Shown piece by piece: positions 13,882 to 21,210 of a stretch of DNA of 21,637 bases. Positions within the stretch are counted from its first letter, which is position 1, and each line of letters starts with the position of its first letter. This DNA is from JBBTXM01 sp038062255 (GTDB taxonomy: Bacteria; Patescibacteriota; Minisyncoccia; UBA11713; 2-01-FULL-45-33). The notes under the pieces are model-generated. The model was not told the DNA's origin and ran no database searches. It saw only the letters and a program-made list of their open reading frames with translations. Location: the NCBI GenBank assembly GCA_038062255.1, contig JBBTXM010000015.1, forward strand, positions 1-21,637. The letters run 5' to 3'. Made by a program: the position numbers and the translations under genes.

Positions 13882-13921
13882 ATGATAACTTCTTTGTAGA
13901 TTTCAAAATAAGAGAGGTGAT

Positions 13922-14140
13922 ATGGATTTTATTGGGGAACTTGAAAAAGCGACTGCGGGCATGTCGGTAGAACAGGCCACAAAGATTGCAAAAGAGATGG
14001 AAGCTTCAATCGAAGCGCGAGAGTTGCGCGGAGAATGTGATTGTGGGGATCGGTGTTCTGACCCACTTTCGCATAACGCCATTGATCGCATGACGCTATG
14101 TCAAATGAAGATAATCATATCCCAAGGAGGTACTCAATGA
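13922..14140 (+). CDS. Small hypothetical protein with Cys cluster (72 aa)
   Basis: Not recognised. MDFIGELEKATAGMSVEQAT is followed by a predicted helix rich in Glu/Ala and then GECDCGDRCSDP, three closely spaced Cys (CDCGDRC) plus a later CQMK Cys that might bind a metal. A good Shine-Dalgarno (GAGAGGTGAT) precedes the ATG. The stop overlaps the start of the next gene (ATGA), so the two form a coupled pair. Both lie just outside the toxin-antitoxin insertion and end at a terminator. Confidence 0.65.
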   Translation: MDFIGELEKATAGMSVEQATKIAKEMEASIEARELRGECDCGDRCSDPLSHNAIDRMTLCQMKIIISQGGTQ

Positions 14141-14448
14141 CCCCAGAAAAAGTTTTGGAAGTGATTGGCGTGTATCGCAGATTTTTTGAAAGTTGCCATG
14201 TGCCAAAAGTTAAGCTTTCCGAAAAAGATTTTGATAAATTTCAGACTATTAGTTTTAATGAAAAAGATAAAAAGGCGATAATGGCGCATTGCCATCAAAT
14301 GTTGGATACAGTGGAAGAATTCGTGCGGGACAAAAGAATGGACAAGTGCTTTCGTTGGCTGGGTTTTATTCAAGGATGTTTACTGTGCGGAGGAATGTAT
14401 ACTCTAAACGAGTTGAAGAATCACAGTCGTCCAAATGAAGAAAAATAA
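14137..14448 (+). CDS. Hypothetical helical protein (103 aa), partner of the upstream small gene
   Basis: Start at 14137 is fixed by AAGGAGGT 8 nt upstream and the ATGA overlap with the previous gene. The protein (MTPEKVLEVIGVYRRFFES, later HCHQMLDTVEEFVRDKRMDK, then FRWLGFIQGCLLCGGMYTL) looks all-helical. It has Cys and His residues (ESCHV, AHCHQ, KCF, GCLLCG) that could bind metal. I sense this is a widely distributed small family in phages and candidate phyla, but I assign no function. It is followed by a terminator within a few bases. Confidence 0.7.
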   Translation: MTPEKVLEVIGVYRRFFESCHVPKVKLSEKDFDKFQTISFNEKDKKAIMAHCHQMLDTVEEFVRDKRMDKCFRWLGFIQGCLLCGGMYTLNELKNHSRPNEEK

Positions 14449-14451
14449 GTG

Positions 14452-14487
14452 AAAACCGTCCCGATGTTCATTGGGACGGTTTTTTCT
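14452..14487 (+). terminator. Rho-independent terminator
   Basis: AAAACCGTCCC and GGGACGGTTTTTT flank a 10-nt loop, a strong stem with T-tract directly after the 103-aa gene. Confidence 0.85.
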
Positions 14488-14492
14488 TGTTG

Positions 14493-14501
14493 TGATATAA
14501 T
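14493..14501 (+). promoter_or_regulatory. Extended -10 of a probable leaderless promoter for the PD-(D/E)XK gene
   Basis: TGA-TATAAT then 6 nt (ttttag) and ATG at 14508. The region where a -35 would lie is the terminator arm, so the TGn probably compensates. Confidence 0.6.
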
Positions 14502-14507
14502 TTTTAG

Positions 14508-15293
14508 ATGCGTTACGCAAATGCAGATGATTTTATGCAAAAAAACGGATATGCCATCAACGGCGGGTGGTATCCGAGAGTCACTAAAATTTTGGAAGTG
14601 AAGTCTAAGCCTGGCCTTGATTCTTTTTTCAAAGAAGTCGGGAGTTACGACTTTGCCGAAGAGATAAAAAACAAATCCGCGGAAGAGGGAACGCTGGTTC
14701 ACGAAACAATACAGAAGCTCGCCTGCGGCCAGCCCACTTTGATACCCGAACAAATTCGTCCGGCCGCGGAAACATTCATGGAATTTATAGCCGAAAAAAA
14801 TATTGTGTTCCATCCGGAGTTTATAGAAAAGAAAATCTGGTCCAACTTCCACAAATATGCTGGCACTGTGGACGCTCTTGCTTCTTTTGGCGGAAAATTT
14901 GGGGTTTTGGACATTAAAACCTCCACGGGTTTTTATCCGGAATATAATTTACAAACCGCCGCGTATGTTTTAGCTTTGCAGGAAACAGAAATTAAAAAAG
15001 CGATTTCATTGCCTTCCGACATCGAAACTCGCTGGATTCTGCGTGTTGACCAGCACAAGCTTTGCAATGCTTGCGGTTCAAACTTGCGCGAAAAAGGAGG
15101 CAGGAGTAAGGTGAGAACTAATGGAAAAAAATCATGCGAGGAAGCAAGGCATGATTGGGGCCAGGCAAAAGGCGTTGTTGAAATACGGGAGTTCCCGTAT
15201 TTTTACAGAGACATAAAAGCTTTTTTGGCGGCGAAAACTCTTTGGGAATGGGAGAACGATTATTGGTTAAGACAAATAGGGTATTTAAGATGA
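14508..15293 (+). CDS. PD-(D/E)XK superfamily nuclease, Cas4/RecB-like, with cysteine insertion
   Basis: A 261-residue protein with the ordered motifs of the PD-(D/E)XK nucleases: H65 in GTLVHETI, D122 in YAGTVDAL, D135-x-K137 in GVLDIKTS, and Q149/Y153 in NLQTAAYVLAL. These are the metal-dependent catalytic and DNA-binding residues of Cas4/RecB-type exonucleases. After the core, an insertion holds CNACG and a later SCEEARH (CxxC, C, H), a possible zinc site unlike the four-Cys iron-sulfur cluster of Cas4. It overlaps the DHH gene by 4 nt. A role in DNA repair or end processing is inferred. No cas genes adjoin. Confidence 0.82.
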   Translation: MRYANADDFMQKNGYAINGGWYPRVTKILEVKSKPGLDSFFKEVGSYDFAEEIKNKSAEEGTLVHETIQKLACGQPTLIPEQIRPAAETFMEFIAEKNIVFHPEFIEKKIWSNFHKYAGTVDALASFGGKFGVLDIKTSTGFYPEYNLQTAAYVLALQETEIKKAISLPSDIETRWILRVDQHKLCNACGSNLREKGGRSKVRTNGKKSCEEARHDWGQAKGVVEIREFPYFYRDIKAFLAAKTLWEWENDYWLRQIGYLR

Positions 15294-16129
15294 CTAAAAA
15301 CGTATTTTTATACCACAAAAATTGTGATGATGGTTTTGGAGCTGCTTGGGCGGCGTGGAAAAGATTCGGCAAGAAAGGAACATATATTGGTTCTGCGCCT
15401 TGGGAAGAACCACCATCCGGTCTTGCGGGGAAAAATGTGTACTTAATGGATTTGTGTTATCTACCAAATCACATTAAAAAACTTCTTAAAGTTACAAAGT
15501 CGCTTACAGTTATTGATCACCATATTAGTTCCAGAGAAGCTATTGCTTTTGTTTCCAACGGTGTCTTCAATAATGATTTTACACATTCCGGCGCAGTGCT
15601 TTCGTGGAAATTTTTTCATCCCACCAAAAAAGTGCCTTTGCTTTTAAAAGTTGTTGAAGATGTTGATATTTGGAAATGGAAAGTTCCTTATTCTCATGAA
15701 TTGAGTGCTTCGTTGCGTGTTTATGATCGCAGTTTTAACACTTGGAGTCGTTTAGCTCGCGAATGGGAATCTCCCAAATCACGCAAAAAATATATTATAG
15801 AAGGTGGCGCGATTGTTAAAGATCACGAAGATCGCGTGCAAGAAGCTGTTAAAGATGCCAATCTTGTTAACTTTTGTGGATATAAAACCCTTGCTTCAAA
15901 TTCACGAATGTTGGTGGATTATATTGGTGCCGCACTTGTTAAAAAATTTCCACCCATTGGAATTATTTGGTCTGAGCGCGGGGGAAAAATTGTTGTAAGT
16001 TTGCGTTCAAATGGAAAGGTGGATGTTTCAAAACTTGCCGTTAAATTTGGCGGAGGCGGACACAAAAAATCTGCCGCATTTCGCTTAGAAGCCAGCACCA
16101 AACTCCCATGGAAAATAATCAAAAAATAA
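15290..16129 (+). CDS. DHH/DHHA1 family phosphoesterase
   Basis: 279 residues from the ATG at 15290, which overlaps the previous stop (ATGA). An upstream in-frame start at 15242 would lie within the nuclease gene. Family motifs: YHKNCDDGFGAAWA near the N-terminus (metal-binding Asp pair), LMDLCYLP, the namesake DHH in TVIDHHIS, EDVDIWKW, and the C-terminal DHHA1 substrate loop FGGGGHKKSAAF. Relatives hydrolyse nanoRNA, pAp or cyclic dinucleotides. Which substrate applies cannot be read from sequence. It sits between a nuclease and RNase H, suggesting nucleic-acid turnover. Confidence 0.88.
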   Translation: MTKNVFLYHKNCDDGFGAAWAAWKRFGKKGTYIGSAPWEEPPSGLAGKNVYLMDLCYLPNHIKKLLKVTKSLTVIDHHISSREAIAFVSNGVFNNDFTHSGAVLSWKFFHPTKKVPLLLKVVEDVDIWKWKVPYSHELSASLRVYDRSFNTWSRLAREWESPKSRKKYIIEGGAIVKDHEDRVQEAVKDANLVNFCGYKTLASNSRMLVDYIGAALVKKFPPIGIIWSERGGKIVVSLRSNGKVDVSKLAVKFGGGGHKKSAAFRLEASTKLPWKIIKK

Positions 16130-16557
16130 TTACATATACCGACGGGGGCTCGAGGGGCAATCCCGGGCCGGCGGCGATAGGTGTTGTGATTTGCGACTCA
16201 AACGGAAAAATTCTCAAAGAATACGGCGAAGCTCTGGGCCGAAAAACAAATAACGAGGCGGAGTACGAAGCTGTGATATTCGCGCTAAAAAAAGCAAAAC
16301 AGCTTTTTGGAAAAGAAAAAGCCAAAAAAATGCATGTGGAAATGCGGATGGATTCAGAATTTGTGGTAAAGCAGATGACCGGAAAATATAAAATAGAAGA
16401 AGAGCGAATGGCATCGCTATTTATTGCTGTGTGGAATTTAAAACTTGATTTTGCTTCCGTTGATTTTATCCACGTGCGCCGGGAACAAAACAAAGACGCC
16501 GATAGATTAGTAAACCAAGCTCTCGACGGAGAACAGGGCCAGCTGTGGCAAGGCTGA
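16108..16557 (+). CDS. Ribonuclease HI-like protein (RVT_3/RNase H fold)
   Basis: A 149-residue RNase H that would cleave the RNA strand of RNA-DNA hybrids. The catalytic set is visible: D12 in YTDGGSRGNPGPAAIG, E52 in NNEAEYEA, D82 in MRMDSEFV, H122 in IHVRREQN and D132 in NKDADRLVN. It overlaps the DHH gene by 22 nt and the comEC start by 13 nt, so the three are in one transcript. This form resembles the RVT_3/YpdQ type that lacks the basic protrusion of E. coli RnhA. Confidence 0.92.
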   Translation: MENNQKIITYTDGGSRGNPGPAAIGVVICDSNGKILKEYGEALGRKTNNEAEYEAVIFALKKAKQLFGKEKAKKMHVEMRMDSEFVVKQMTGKYKIEEERMASLFIAVWNLKLDFASVDFIHVRREQNKDADRLVNQALDGEQGQLWQG

Positions 16558-17870
16558 TTTCAACTTTGCTTTTGTCGTTTTTGGGCGGAGTTGCATTCCG
16601 TTCGTTTGTTGATGTTCCAGTGGAATGGAGTTTGCTAGGTGCAGGAATTGTTGTCGGGTTTTTAACCCCTACCTTAATCCTCCCCCTTTGTAAGGGGGAA
16701 GAGAAAAATGAAAAAGTTTCCCTTGCCCTTCTTGTTGTTTTATTGTTTCTTTTAGGCCTTATCCGCCTCTCGTATTTTGAAAAAAATATAGAAAAAGACA
16801 ATCTTCATAACCTTTACGGCCAAGAAATCAGCGTTGAGGGCAATGTTTTGGAAAGCAGATTCACGCAAGCGAGCCAGCGCGTGGTTGCAAGAACAAGCGA
16901 GGGGAAGGCCTTGCTGGTTTTAAAAGTTTTTCCAGAATATAAATACGGAGATGTTGTAAAAATATCCGGAATAGTCAAAGAGCCGGGAAAGTTTGGAGAC
17001 ATAGATATGAAAAAGATTCTTGCAAAAGACAAAATTTATTCGGAGATGGTATTTCCGCAAGTCGAAAAAATCGGATTTTCTCCGGAGAGTCGAATCCTAA
17101 ATTTTTTATTCAGTGTTCGCGGAAAGTTTGAAAAAAACTTGGCATCGATTTTGCCGGAGCCCTACTTTTCTTTGGCGAACGGGATGCTTTTGGGAAATGA
17201 AGGCGTTTTGGAAGAGGATATTAAAAACGCGTTCCAAAAAAGCGGGACAATACATATTCTAGTTCTTTCGGGATACAATATTACAATTGTTGGAGCCGCG
17301 ATCGCTCATTTTTTGGGTTTTATTCCGGCGGTCGCCGGCATAATTTTATTTGTTTTAATGACGGGTGCCGCGGCTCCTGCGGTGCGGGCCGCGATTATGG
17401 GTATAATCGGCCTTTTGGTTCTTCACGAAGGCCGCCCCAAAACCGCTTCCCTTGTTTTATTATGGTCAGCGGTATTTATGGTATTTTGGAATCCCGCGGT
17501 TTTGCGTTTTGACAGGGGTTTCCAGCTTTCTTTTTTGGCAACCTTGGGGCTTATTTTGCTTTCCGGATTTTTTTTAAAGAAGTTCAAATTTTTGCCTAAG
17601 TTTTTATCTGTGAGAGAAAACGCTTCTTCCACTTTGTCCGCTCAGATTTTCGTATTGCCGCTTCTTTTGAGCTGGGGAAACTATGTTTCTTTTTTGAGCC
17701 CTATTGCTAATATCTTAATAGTAGGGGCTGTGCCGTATGTCATGAGTTTTAGTTTTCTTGGAGGACTTGCCGCGTTTTTATCGCAAAGCTTGGGGCAGGC
17801 AATCGCCTCGGTTTCTTATGTTTTAATTTATTACCAAATTTATGTTGCGAAAATTTTTTCAGTTTTTTAG
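16545..17870 (+). CDS. comEC: ComEC/Rec2 competence channel, membrane part
   Basis: DNA-uptake channel protein for moving single-stranded DNA across the cytoplasmic membrane. The 441 residues include two N-terminal helices, a soluble OB-like region (EISVEGNVLESRF, then YGDVVKISGIVKEPG) and the Competence domain. The latter has ANGMLLGNEGVLEEDIKNAF followed by SGTIHILVLSGYNI and many hydrophobic helices. It starts at GTG within the RNase H gene. The metallo-beta-lactamase domain normally fused at the C-terminus is a separate gene overlapping by 29 nt. Residues near 40-54 (TPTLILPLCKGEEK) come from a palindromic repeat in the coding sequence. Confidence 0.88.
   Translation: MARLISTLLLSFLGGVAFRSFVDVPVEWSLLGAGIVVGFLTPTLILPLCKGEEKNEKVSLALLVVLLFLLGLIRLSYFEKNIEKDNLHNLYGQEISVEGNVLESRFTQASQRVVARTSEGKALLVLKVFPEYKYGDVVKISGIVKEPGKFGDIDMKKILAKDKIYSEMVFPQVEKIGFSPESRILNFLFSVRGKFEKNLASILPEPYFSLANGMLLGNEGVLEEDIKNAFQKSGTIHILVLSGYNITIVGAAIAHFLGFIPAVAGIILFVLMTGAAAPAVRAAIMGIIGLLVLHEGRPKTASLVLLWSAVFMVFWNPAVLRFDRGFQLSFLATLGLILLSGFFLKKFKFLPKFLSVRENASSTLSAQIFVLPLLLSWGNYVSFLSPIANILIVGAVPYVMSFSFLGGLAAFLSQSLGQAIASVSYVLIYYQIYVAKIFSVF
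16682..16698. repeat. Palindromic repeat inside comEC
   Basis: A 7-bp perfect stem CCCCCTT/AAGGGGG around TGT. It is read in frame as part of LILPLCKGEE, a peptide typical of intragenic palindromic repeats in reduced genomes. Confidence 0.6.
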
Positions 17871-18720
17871 CTTAGTTCTTCTGTCTTTGAACATTTTGGT
17901 TTGGGGCTTGGTTTTTAAACATTTGCAAAAACCTGATATAGAAGTTTATTTTTTTGATGTAGGCCAGGGCGATTCCCACTTGATTGAATCCAAAGACGGA
18001 ACCCAAATTTTAATAGACGGGGGCCCGCCGAACAAAATTTTAAGCAGGTTGTCGGCGGTTTTGGATTTTGACGACCGCCATATAGACGCGCTGGTGCTTT
18101 CGCACCCTCACGCCGACCATGTTTCCGGTTTGATAGAAATATTGAAAAACTATGAAGTAGACTATGTTTTTGAATCCGGAGTTGGCTATGACACTCCTGA
18201 AGCGAAAGAGTTTAGAGCGTTGGCAAGCAAAAAAACAATAGTTGTCGACAAGCCTATTAATTTAAATTTTTTTCGCGGAGCGAAGCTTAGGTTGCTTCAT
18301 CCCGATAAGTCTTTTGCGGGAAAAACGCCGAGCCATGTCCACGATTCAATGGTGGTTGCCGAGTTGGTATATAACCCTTCGACTTCGCTCAGGGCAAGAA
18401 AAATATTATTTGCCGGGGATATGGAGAAAAATTTGGAACATTATTTGGTTAAAAAAGGAGAAATTTCCGATATCGATATTTTAAAAGTCGGGCATCAGGG
18501 CTCGAAAACTTCTAGCTCTGAAAAATTTTTGGACTTTGCAAAACCGGAGTATTCTGTAGTGCCGGTTGGTAAAAACAGCTACGGACATCCGAATCCAGAT
18601 GTTCTTTCCCGCCTTGCTTCAATCGGTTCCAAAATTTTTCGAACTGACCAAGACGGGACAGTGAAGTTTGAAATTGACTCACTGGGAAAATTGAAATTTT
18701 TTGGGGAAAATGTAAGATAA
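17842..18720 (+). CDS. ComEC-type metallo-beta-lactamase protein, separate from the channel gene
   Basis: 292 residues: one N-terminal membrane helix (LVLLSLNILVWGLVF), then an MBL domain starting VYFFDVGQGDSHLIES. It has the metal motif HPHADH, a further His in HDSMVVAEL, the Asp in FAGDMEK and the late His in KVGHQGSKTS. This matches the C-terminal nuclease-like domain of full-length ComEC. The membrane helix would hold it beside the channel, probably to degrade the non-transported DNA strand. It overlaps comEC by 29 nt in another frame. A PSTSLRAR peptide is encoded by an inserted palindrome at 18375-18394. Confidence 0.87.
   Translation: MLRKFFQFFSLVLLSLNILVWGLVFKHLQKPDIEVYFFDVGQGDSHLIESKDGTQILIDGGPPNKILSRLSAVLDFDDRHIDALVLSHPHADHVSGLIEILKNYEVDYVFESGVGYDTPEAKEFRALASKKTIVVDKPINLNFFRGAKLRLLHPDKSFAGKTPSHVHDSMVVAELVYNPSTSLRARKILFAGDMEKNLEHYLVKKGEISDIDILKVGHQGSKTSSSEKFLDFAKPEYSVVPVGKNSYGHPNPDVLSRLASIGSKIFRTDQDGTVKFEIDSLGKLKFFGENVR
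18375..18394. repeat. Palindromic repeat inside the MBL gene
   Basis: CCCTTCGACTTCGCTCAGGG, an imperfect 20-bp palindrome read in frame as PSTSLRA. The same element is recalled from many bacterial genomes as an intragenic or intergenic insertion. Confidence 0.65.
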
Positions 18721-18726
18721 TTGGAT

Positions 18727-19305
18727 ATGGAAAAAACAGTAGTATTGGTTAAACCCGACGGAGTAAAAAGAGGAATTATTGGGGAAATTATAACTCGCTT
18801 TGAAAGGGCCGGTCTCAAGATTGTCGCCCTGAAATTTGTCTGGGTAAAAGAAGACATTGTATCAAGGCACTACCCGGAAGCTAGAATTGAGCTTTTGCGC
18901 GGAATTGGCGAAAAAACCTTGAATGCGTATAAAGATTTCGGCAAAGATCCAGGAGAGTCTTTTGGGAGTTTGGACCCGGTTGAAATAGGCAGAATGATAA
19001 ATAAATGGAATATAGAATATTTATCTTCGGGGCCGGTGGTGGCGATGCTCTTGGAGGGTAACCAAGCGATTACTAATGTAAGAAGAATGGTTGGATTTAC
19101 GCACCCAAATCTTGCCCAGCCGGGAACTATCCGGGGGGATTACTCAATAGATTCAACTATGCTCGCAAACGAAAGAAGGCGCCCGGCAAGAAACATTATC
19201 CACGCATCCGGCAATTCGGAAGAAGCGAAATATGAAGAAGAGCTTTGGTTCCATAAAAACGACGTTCATTCGTATAAGCGCGCCGATGAGGATGTAATGT
19301 TTTAA
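18727..19305 (+). CDS. ndk: Nucleoside diphosphate kinase, long form
   Basis: Makes NTPs from NDPs with ATP through a phospho-His. The protein starts MEKTVVLVKPDGVKRGIIGEI, the family opening. It retains SSGPVVAMLLEG, TNVRRMVG, GTIRGDYS and the active-site His in RNIIHASGNSEEA. At 192 residues it is about 50 longer than the usual 140, with an insertion (roughly residues 52-95) where normal Ndk has the short HY...PF segment, plus a small C-terminal tail. The catalytic core is intact. The ATG at 18727 is preferred to the TTG at 18721. GATAAT ends 5 nt before it. Confidence 0.93.
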   Translation: MEKTVVLVKPDGVKRGIIGEIITRFERAGLKIVALKFVWVKEDIVSRHYPEARIELLRGIGEKTLNAYKDFGKDPGESFGSLDPVEIGRMINKWNIEYLSSGPVVAMLLEGNQAITNVRRMVGFTHPNLAQPGTIRGDYSIDSTMLANERRRPARNIIHASGNSEEAKYEEELWFHKNDVHSYKRADEDVMF

Positions 19306-19306
19306 A

Positions 19307-19720
19307 ATGAATTTTTTTAAATCTCTAAAATTCGCGCTTCTGCTTTTGGCGGGTATTTTTGTCGCTTACGCGCTTTCGAATATTTACGAATGGCATTTTC
19401 ATTATTGGTGGGTGGATATAATTTTACACTTTGTTGGAGGGTTTTGGGTTTTTGTAATGGCGCGCTATGTAATGGAGCATTATAAAATTGAAATTACCGG
19501 CCCCAATAATGAATTTGTAAGATTTATTGTCTTTGTTTCTTTTGTTTCATTTCTCGGCGTGCTTTGCGAATTTTACGAATTTATTTTTGACAGATATATA
19601 ACTCTTACTGGTTTTACTTATCTTGCCAGAGTTTTTGAGGACACTCTTTTAGATTTAGCCATGGATATTATTGGAGGAATCTCCGCCTTTTTGCTATATT
19701 TTAAAAATGGCAAAGCTTAG
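19307..19720 (+). CDS. Small integral membrane protein, DUF2238/YjdF-like
   Basis: 137 residues with about four hydrophobic helices. Conserved-looking polar residues sit in the membrane: WWVDIILHFVGGFWV, CEFYEFIFD and DTLLDLAMDIIGG. The D-x4-H-F-x-G-G and D-x3-D patterns resemble the YjdF/DUF2238 membrane family, whose function is unknown. It begins 2 nt after ndk, and the last 14 nt overlap the beta-CASP gene. A TAATGT lies 6 nt before the ATG. Confidence 0.7.
   Translation: MNFFKSLKFALLLLAGIFVAYALSNIYEWHFHYWWVDIILHFVGGFWVFVMARYVMEHYKIEITGPNNEFVRFIVFVSFVSFLGVLCEFYEFIFDRYITLTGFTYLARVFEDTLLDLAMDIIGGISAFLLYFKNGKA
19692..19700 (+). promoter_or_regulatory. Extended -10 of a probable internal leaderless promoter for the beta-CASP gene
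   Basis: TGC-TATATT, then 6 nt (ttaaaa) and ATG at 19707. It lies inside the 3' end of the preceding membrane protein gene. Confidence 0.45.
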
Positions 19721-21014
19721 TTTTTTTGGCGCCGCGCAAGAGGTTACCGGAAGCTGTTTTTTGCTCGCAAGCGATTCAACGAAGATTTTGATTGATTGCG
19801 GAATGTTCCAGGGCTCGCGTTTTAATGAAAAGAAAACCCGCGAACCGTTTCCATTTGACCCCGCTTCAATTGACGCTCTTTTTTTAACGCACGCGCATAT
19901 CGACCACTCCGGTAGGATTCCTAAGTTGGTGAAAGAGGGCTTTCGCGGAAAAATTTACTCTTCCCATGCGACAAGAGAATTGGCAGAACTTATGCTCAAA
20001 GACAGTACCGGAGTTTTGGAAAAAGAAGCAAAAAGAGAAAGCGAAGAAATATTGTACACAGAAGCCGATGTCGACAAGGCTGTTTCCATGTGGGAGGGAA
20101 GGGATATTCATTCTGAAGTAAGCGTCGGAGATTTTGTGGTGAGATTTTATGATGCCGGCCACATATTGGGTTCTATTATGATAGCGGTTGACTTTGGCAA
20201 AGAAAGGATTGTCTTTACCGGCGACCTTGGAAACGCCGATACTATTTTGCAAAAAACCGCGGAGATGATCAAAGCCCCAACTTATTTTGTAATGGAATCT
20301 ACCTATGGAGACCGAAACCACGAAAACGAACAAAGGTCTTTGATGCTGGAAAGAGTAATTGAACAAACCGTAAAGCGCGGAGGAACTTTGATGATTCCGG
20401 CGTTCGCGCTTGAGCGCACCCAGGAGCTTTTATCCGTAATTTCGAAAATGATGGACGAACTGCAAATTCCAAAAATTCCCGTGTATCTGGACAGCCCTCT
20501 TTCCATAAAAGCCACCGCGATTTACGAAAAGTACCTTAAAATTCCGTTTTTCAAATTTCCAAATATTAATTTTTCTTTGACAACCGAAGAATCTAAAAAA
20601 ATAAACGATGTTACTCCGCCAAAAATAATCATTGCTGGCTCCGGCATGTCCACCGGAGGAAGAATTTTGCACCACGAACGGAGATACTTGCCAGATAAAA
20701 ACAGCACCCTGCTCTTGGTGAGCTACCAAGCTCCTGGTTCTTTGGGGAGAAGAATTCAAGATGGAGCTGGAAGTGTTGGGCTATTTGGGGAGGATGTTCC
20801 GGTGCGGTGCCATATTGAAATGATATCCGGGTACTCGGCGCACGCCGACCAAGAAACGCTTTTTGAATTCGCCCGCGCGCATAGCGATACTCTAAAAAAA
20901 GTGTTTTTGACGCACGGCGAACCGAAAGCATCCTTGACTCTGGTCCAGCGCTTGCGCGACTACCTGGGTGTTAACGCTTCCGCCCCAAAATACGGAGATT
21001 TAATAGAACTGTAA
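19707..21014 (+). CDS. Beta-CASP metallo-beta-lactamase RNA nuclease (CPSF/YSH1-like)
   Basis: 435 residues with an MBL domain interrupted by a beta-CASP domain, the architecture of mRNA-processing nucleases. It starts MAKLSFFGAAQEVTGSCFLL. The zinc site comes from HAHIDHSG, GHILGS and FTGDLG. MESTYGDRNHEN, IPAFALERTQELL and YLDSPLSIKATAIYEKY mark the beta-CASP region. GSGMSTGGRILHH, SGYSAHADQ and FLTHGEPKA provide the late motifs. It lacks the C-terminal domain of RNase J, so an archaeal aCPSF/YSH1-like endo/exonuclease of the COG1236 type is the best match. The ATG at 19707 is chosen because homologues start just there. A longer frame from 19671 lies inside the previous gene. Confidence 0.92.
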   Translation: MAKLSFFGAAQEVTGSCFLLASDSTKILIDCGMFQGSRFNEKKTREPFPFDPASIDALFLTHAHIDHSGRIPKLVKEGFRGKIYSSHATRELAELMLKDSTGVLEKEAKRESEEILYTEADVDKAVSMWEGRDIHSEVSVGDFVVRFYDAGHILGSIMIAVDFGKERIVFTGDLGNADTILQKTAEMIKAPTYFVMESTYGDRNHENEQRSLMLERVIEQTVKRGGTLMIPAFALERTQELLSVISKMMDELQIPKIPVYLDSPLSIKATAIYEKYLKIPFFKFPNINFSLTTEESKKINDVTPPKIIIAGSGMSTGGRILHHERRYLPDKNSTLLLVSYQAPGSLGRRIQDGAGSVGLFGEDVPVRCHIEMISGYSAHADQETLFEFARAHSDTLKKVFLTHGEPKASLTLVQRLRDYLGVNASAPKYGDLIEL

Positions 21015-21023
21015 AATTGCAAG

Positions 21024-21045
21024 TTTCACCGCTATAGCGGTGAAA
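21024..21045. terminator. 22-bp perfect palindrome after the beta-CASP gene
   Basis: TTTCACCGCTA and its complement. The T-rich tail (TGTTGAATTTT) is weak, so it may be a terminator or a binding site. Confidence 0.5.
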
Positions 21046-21085
21046 TGTTGAATTTTGGCTGAAAATTAAGCCTATATAAGCCTAA

Positions 21086-21115
21086 ACCCCCACACCAATG
21101 CATTGGTGTGGGGGT
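21086..21115. terminator. 30-bp perfect palindrome upstream of the last promoter
   Basis: ACCCCCACACCAATG followed by its exact complement, with no spacer. It would fold into a very stable hairpin and is followed by GAATTTGACTTTTT. Its end lies 4 bp before the -35 of the next gene, so it may also serve as an operator. Confidence 0.55.
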
Positions 21116-21119
21116 GAAT

Positions 21120-21148
21120 TTGACTTTTTGGCGTTTTAGGAGTATAAT
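21120..21148 (+). promoter_or_regulatory. Consensus sigma70-type promoter of the last gene
   Basis: TTGACT (21120-21125), a 17-bp spacer and TATAAT (21143-21148). About 55 nt of leader with AAGGAG leads to the ATG at 21211. Confidence 0.75.
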
Positions 21149-21210
21149 TAATTCGTAAACTCGTTCTTTGAGTTTGAGACAAAAATAGACCGAAAAAAGG
21201 AGAAAACGTT

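Noticed and set aside
14137..14448. DGR accessory protein (Avd)
   Set aside because: It is small and helical, but the sequence does not resemble Avd and it lies 12 kb from the TR with an unrelated partner gene.
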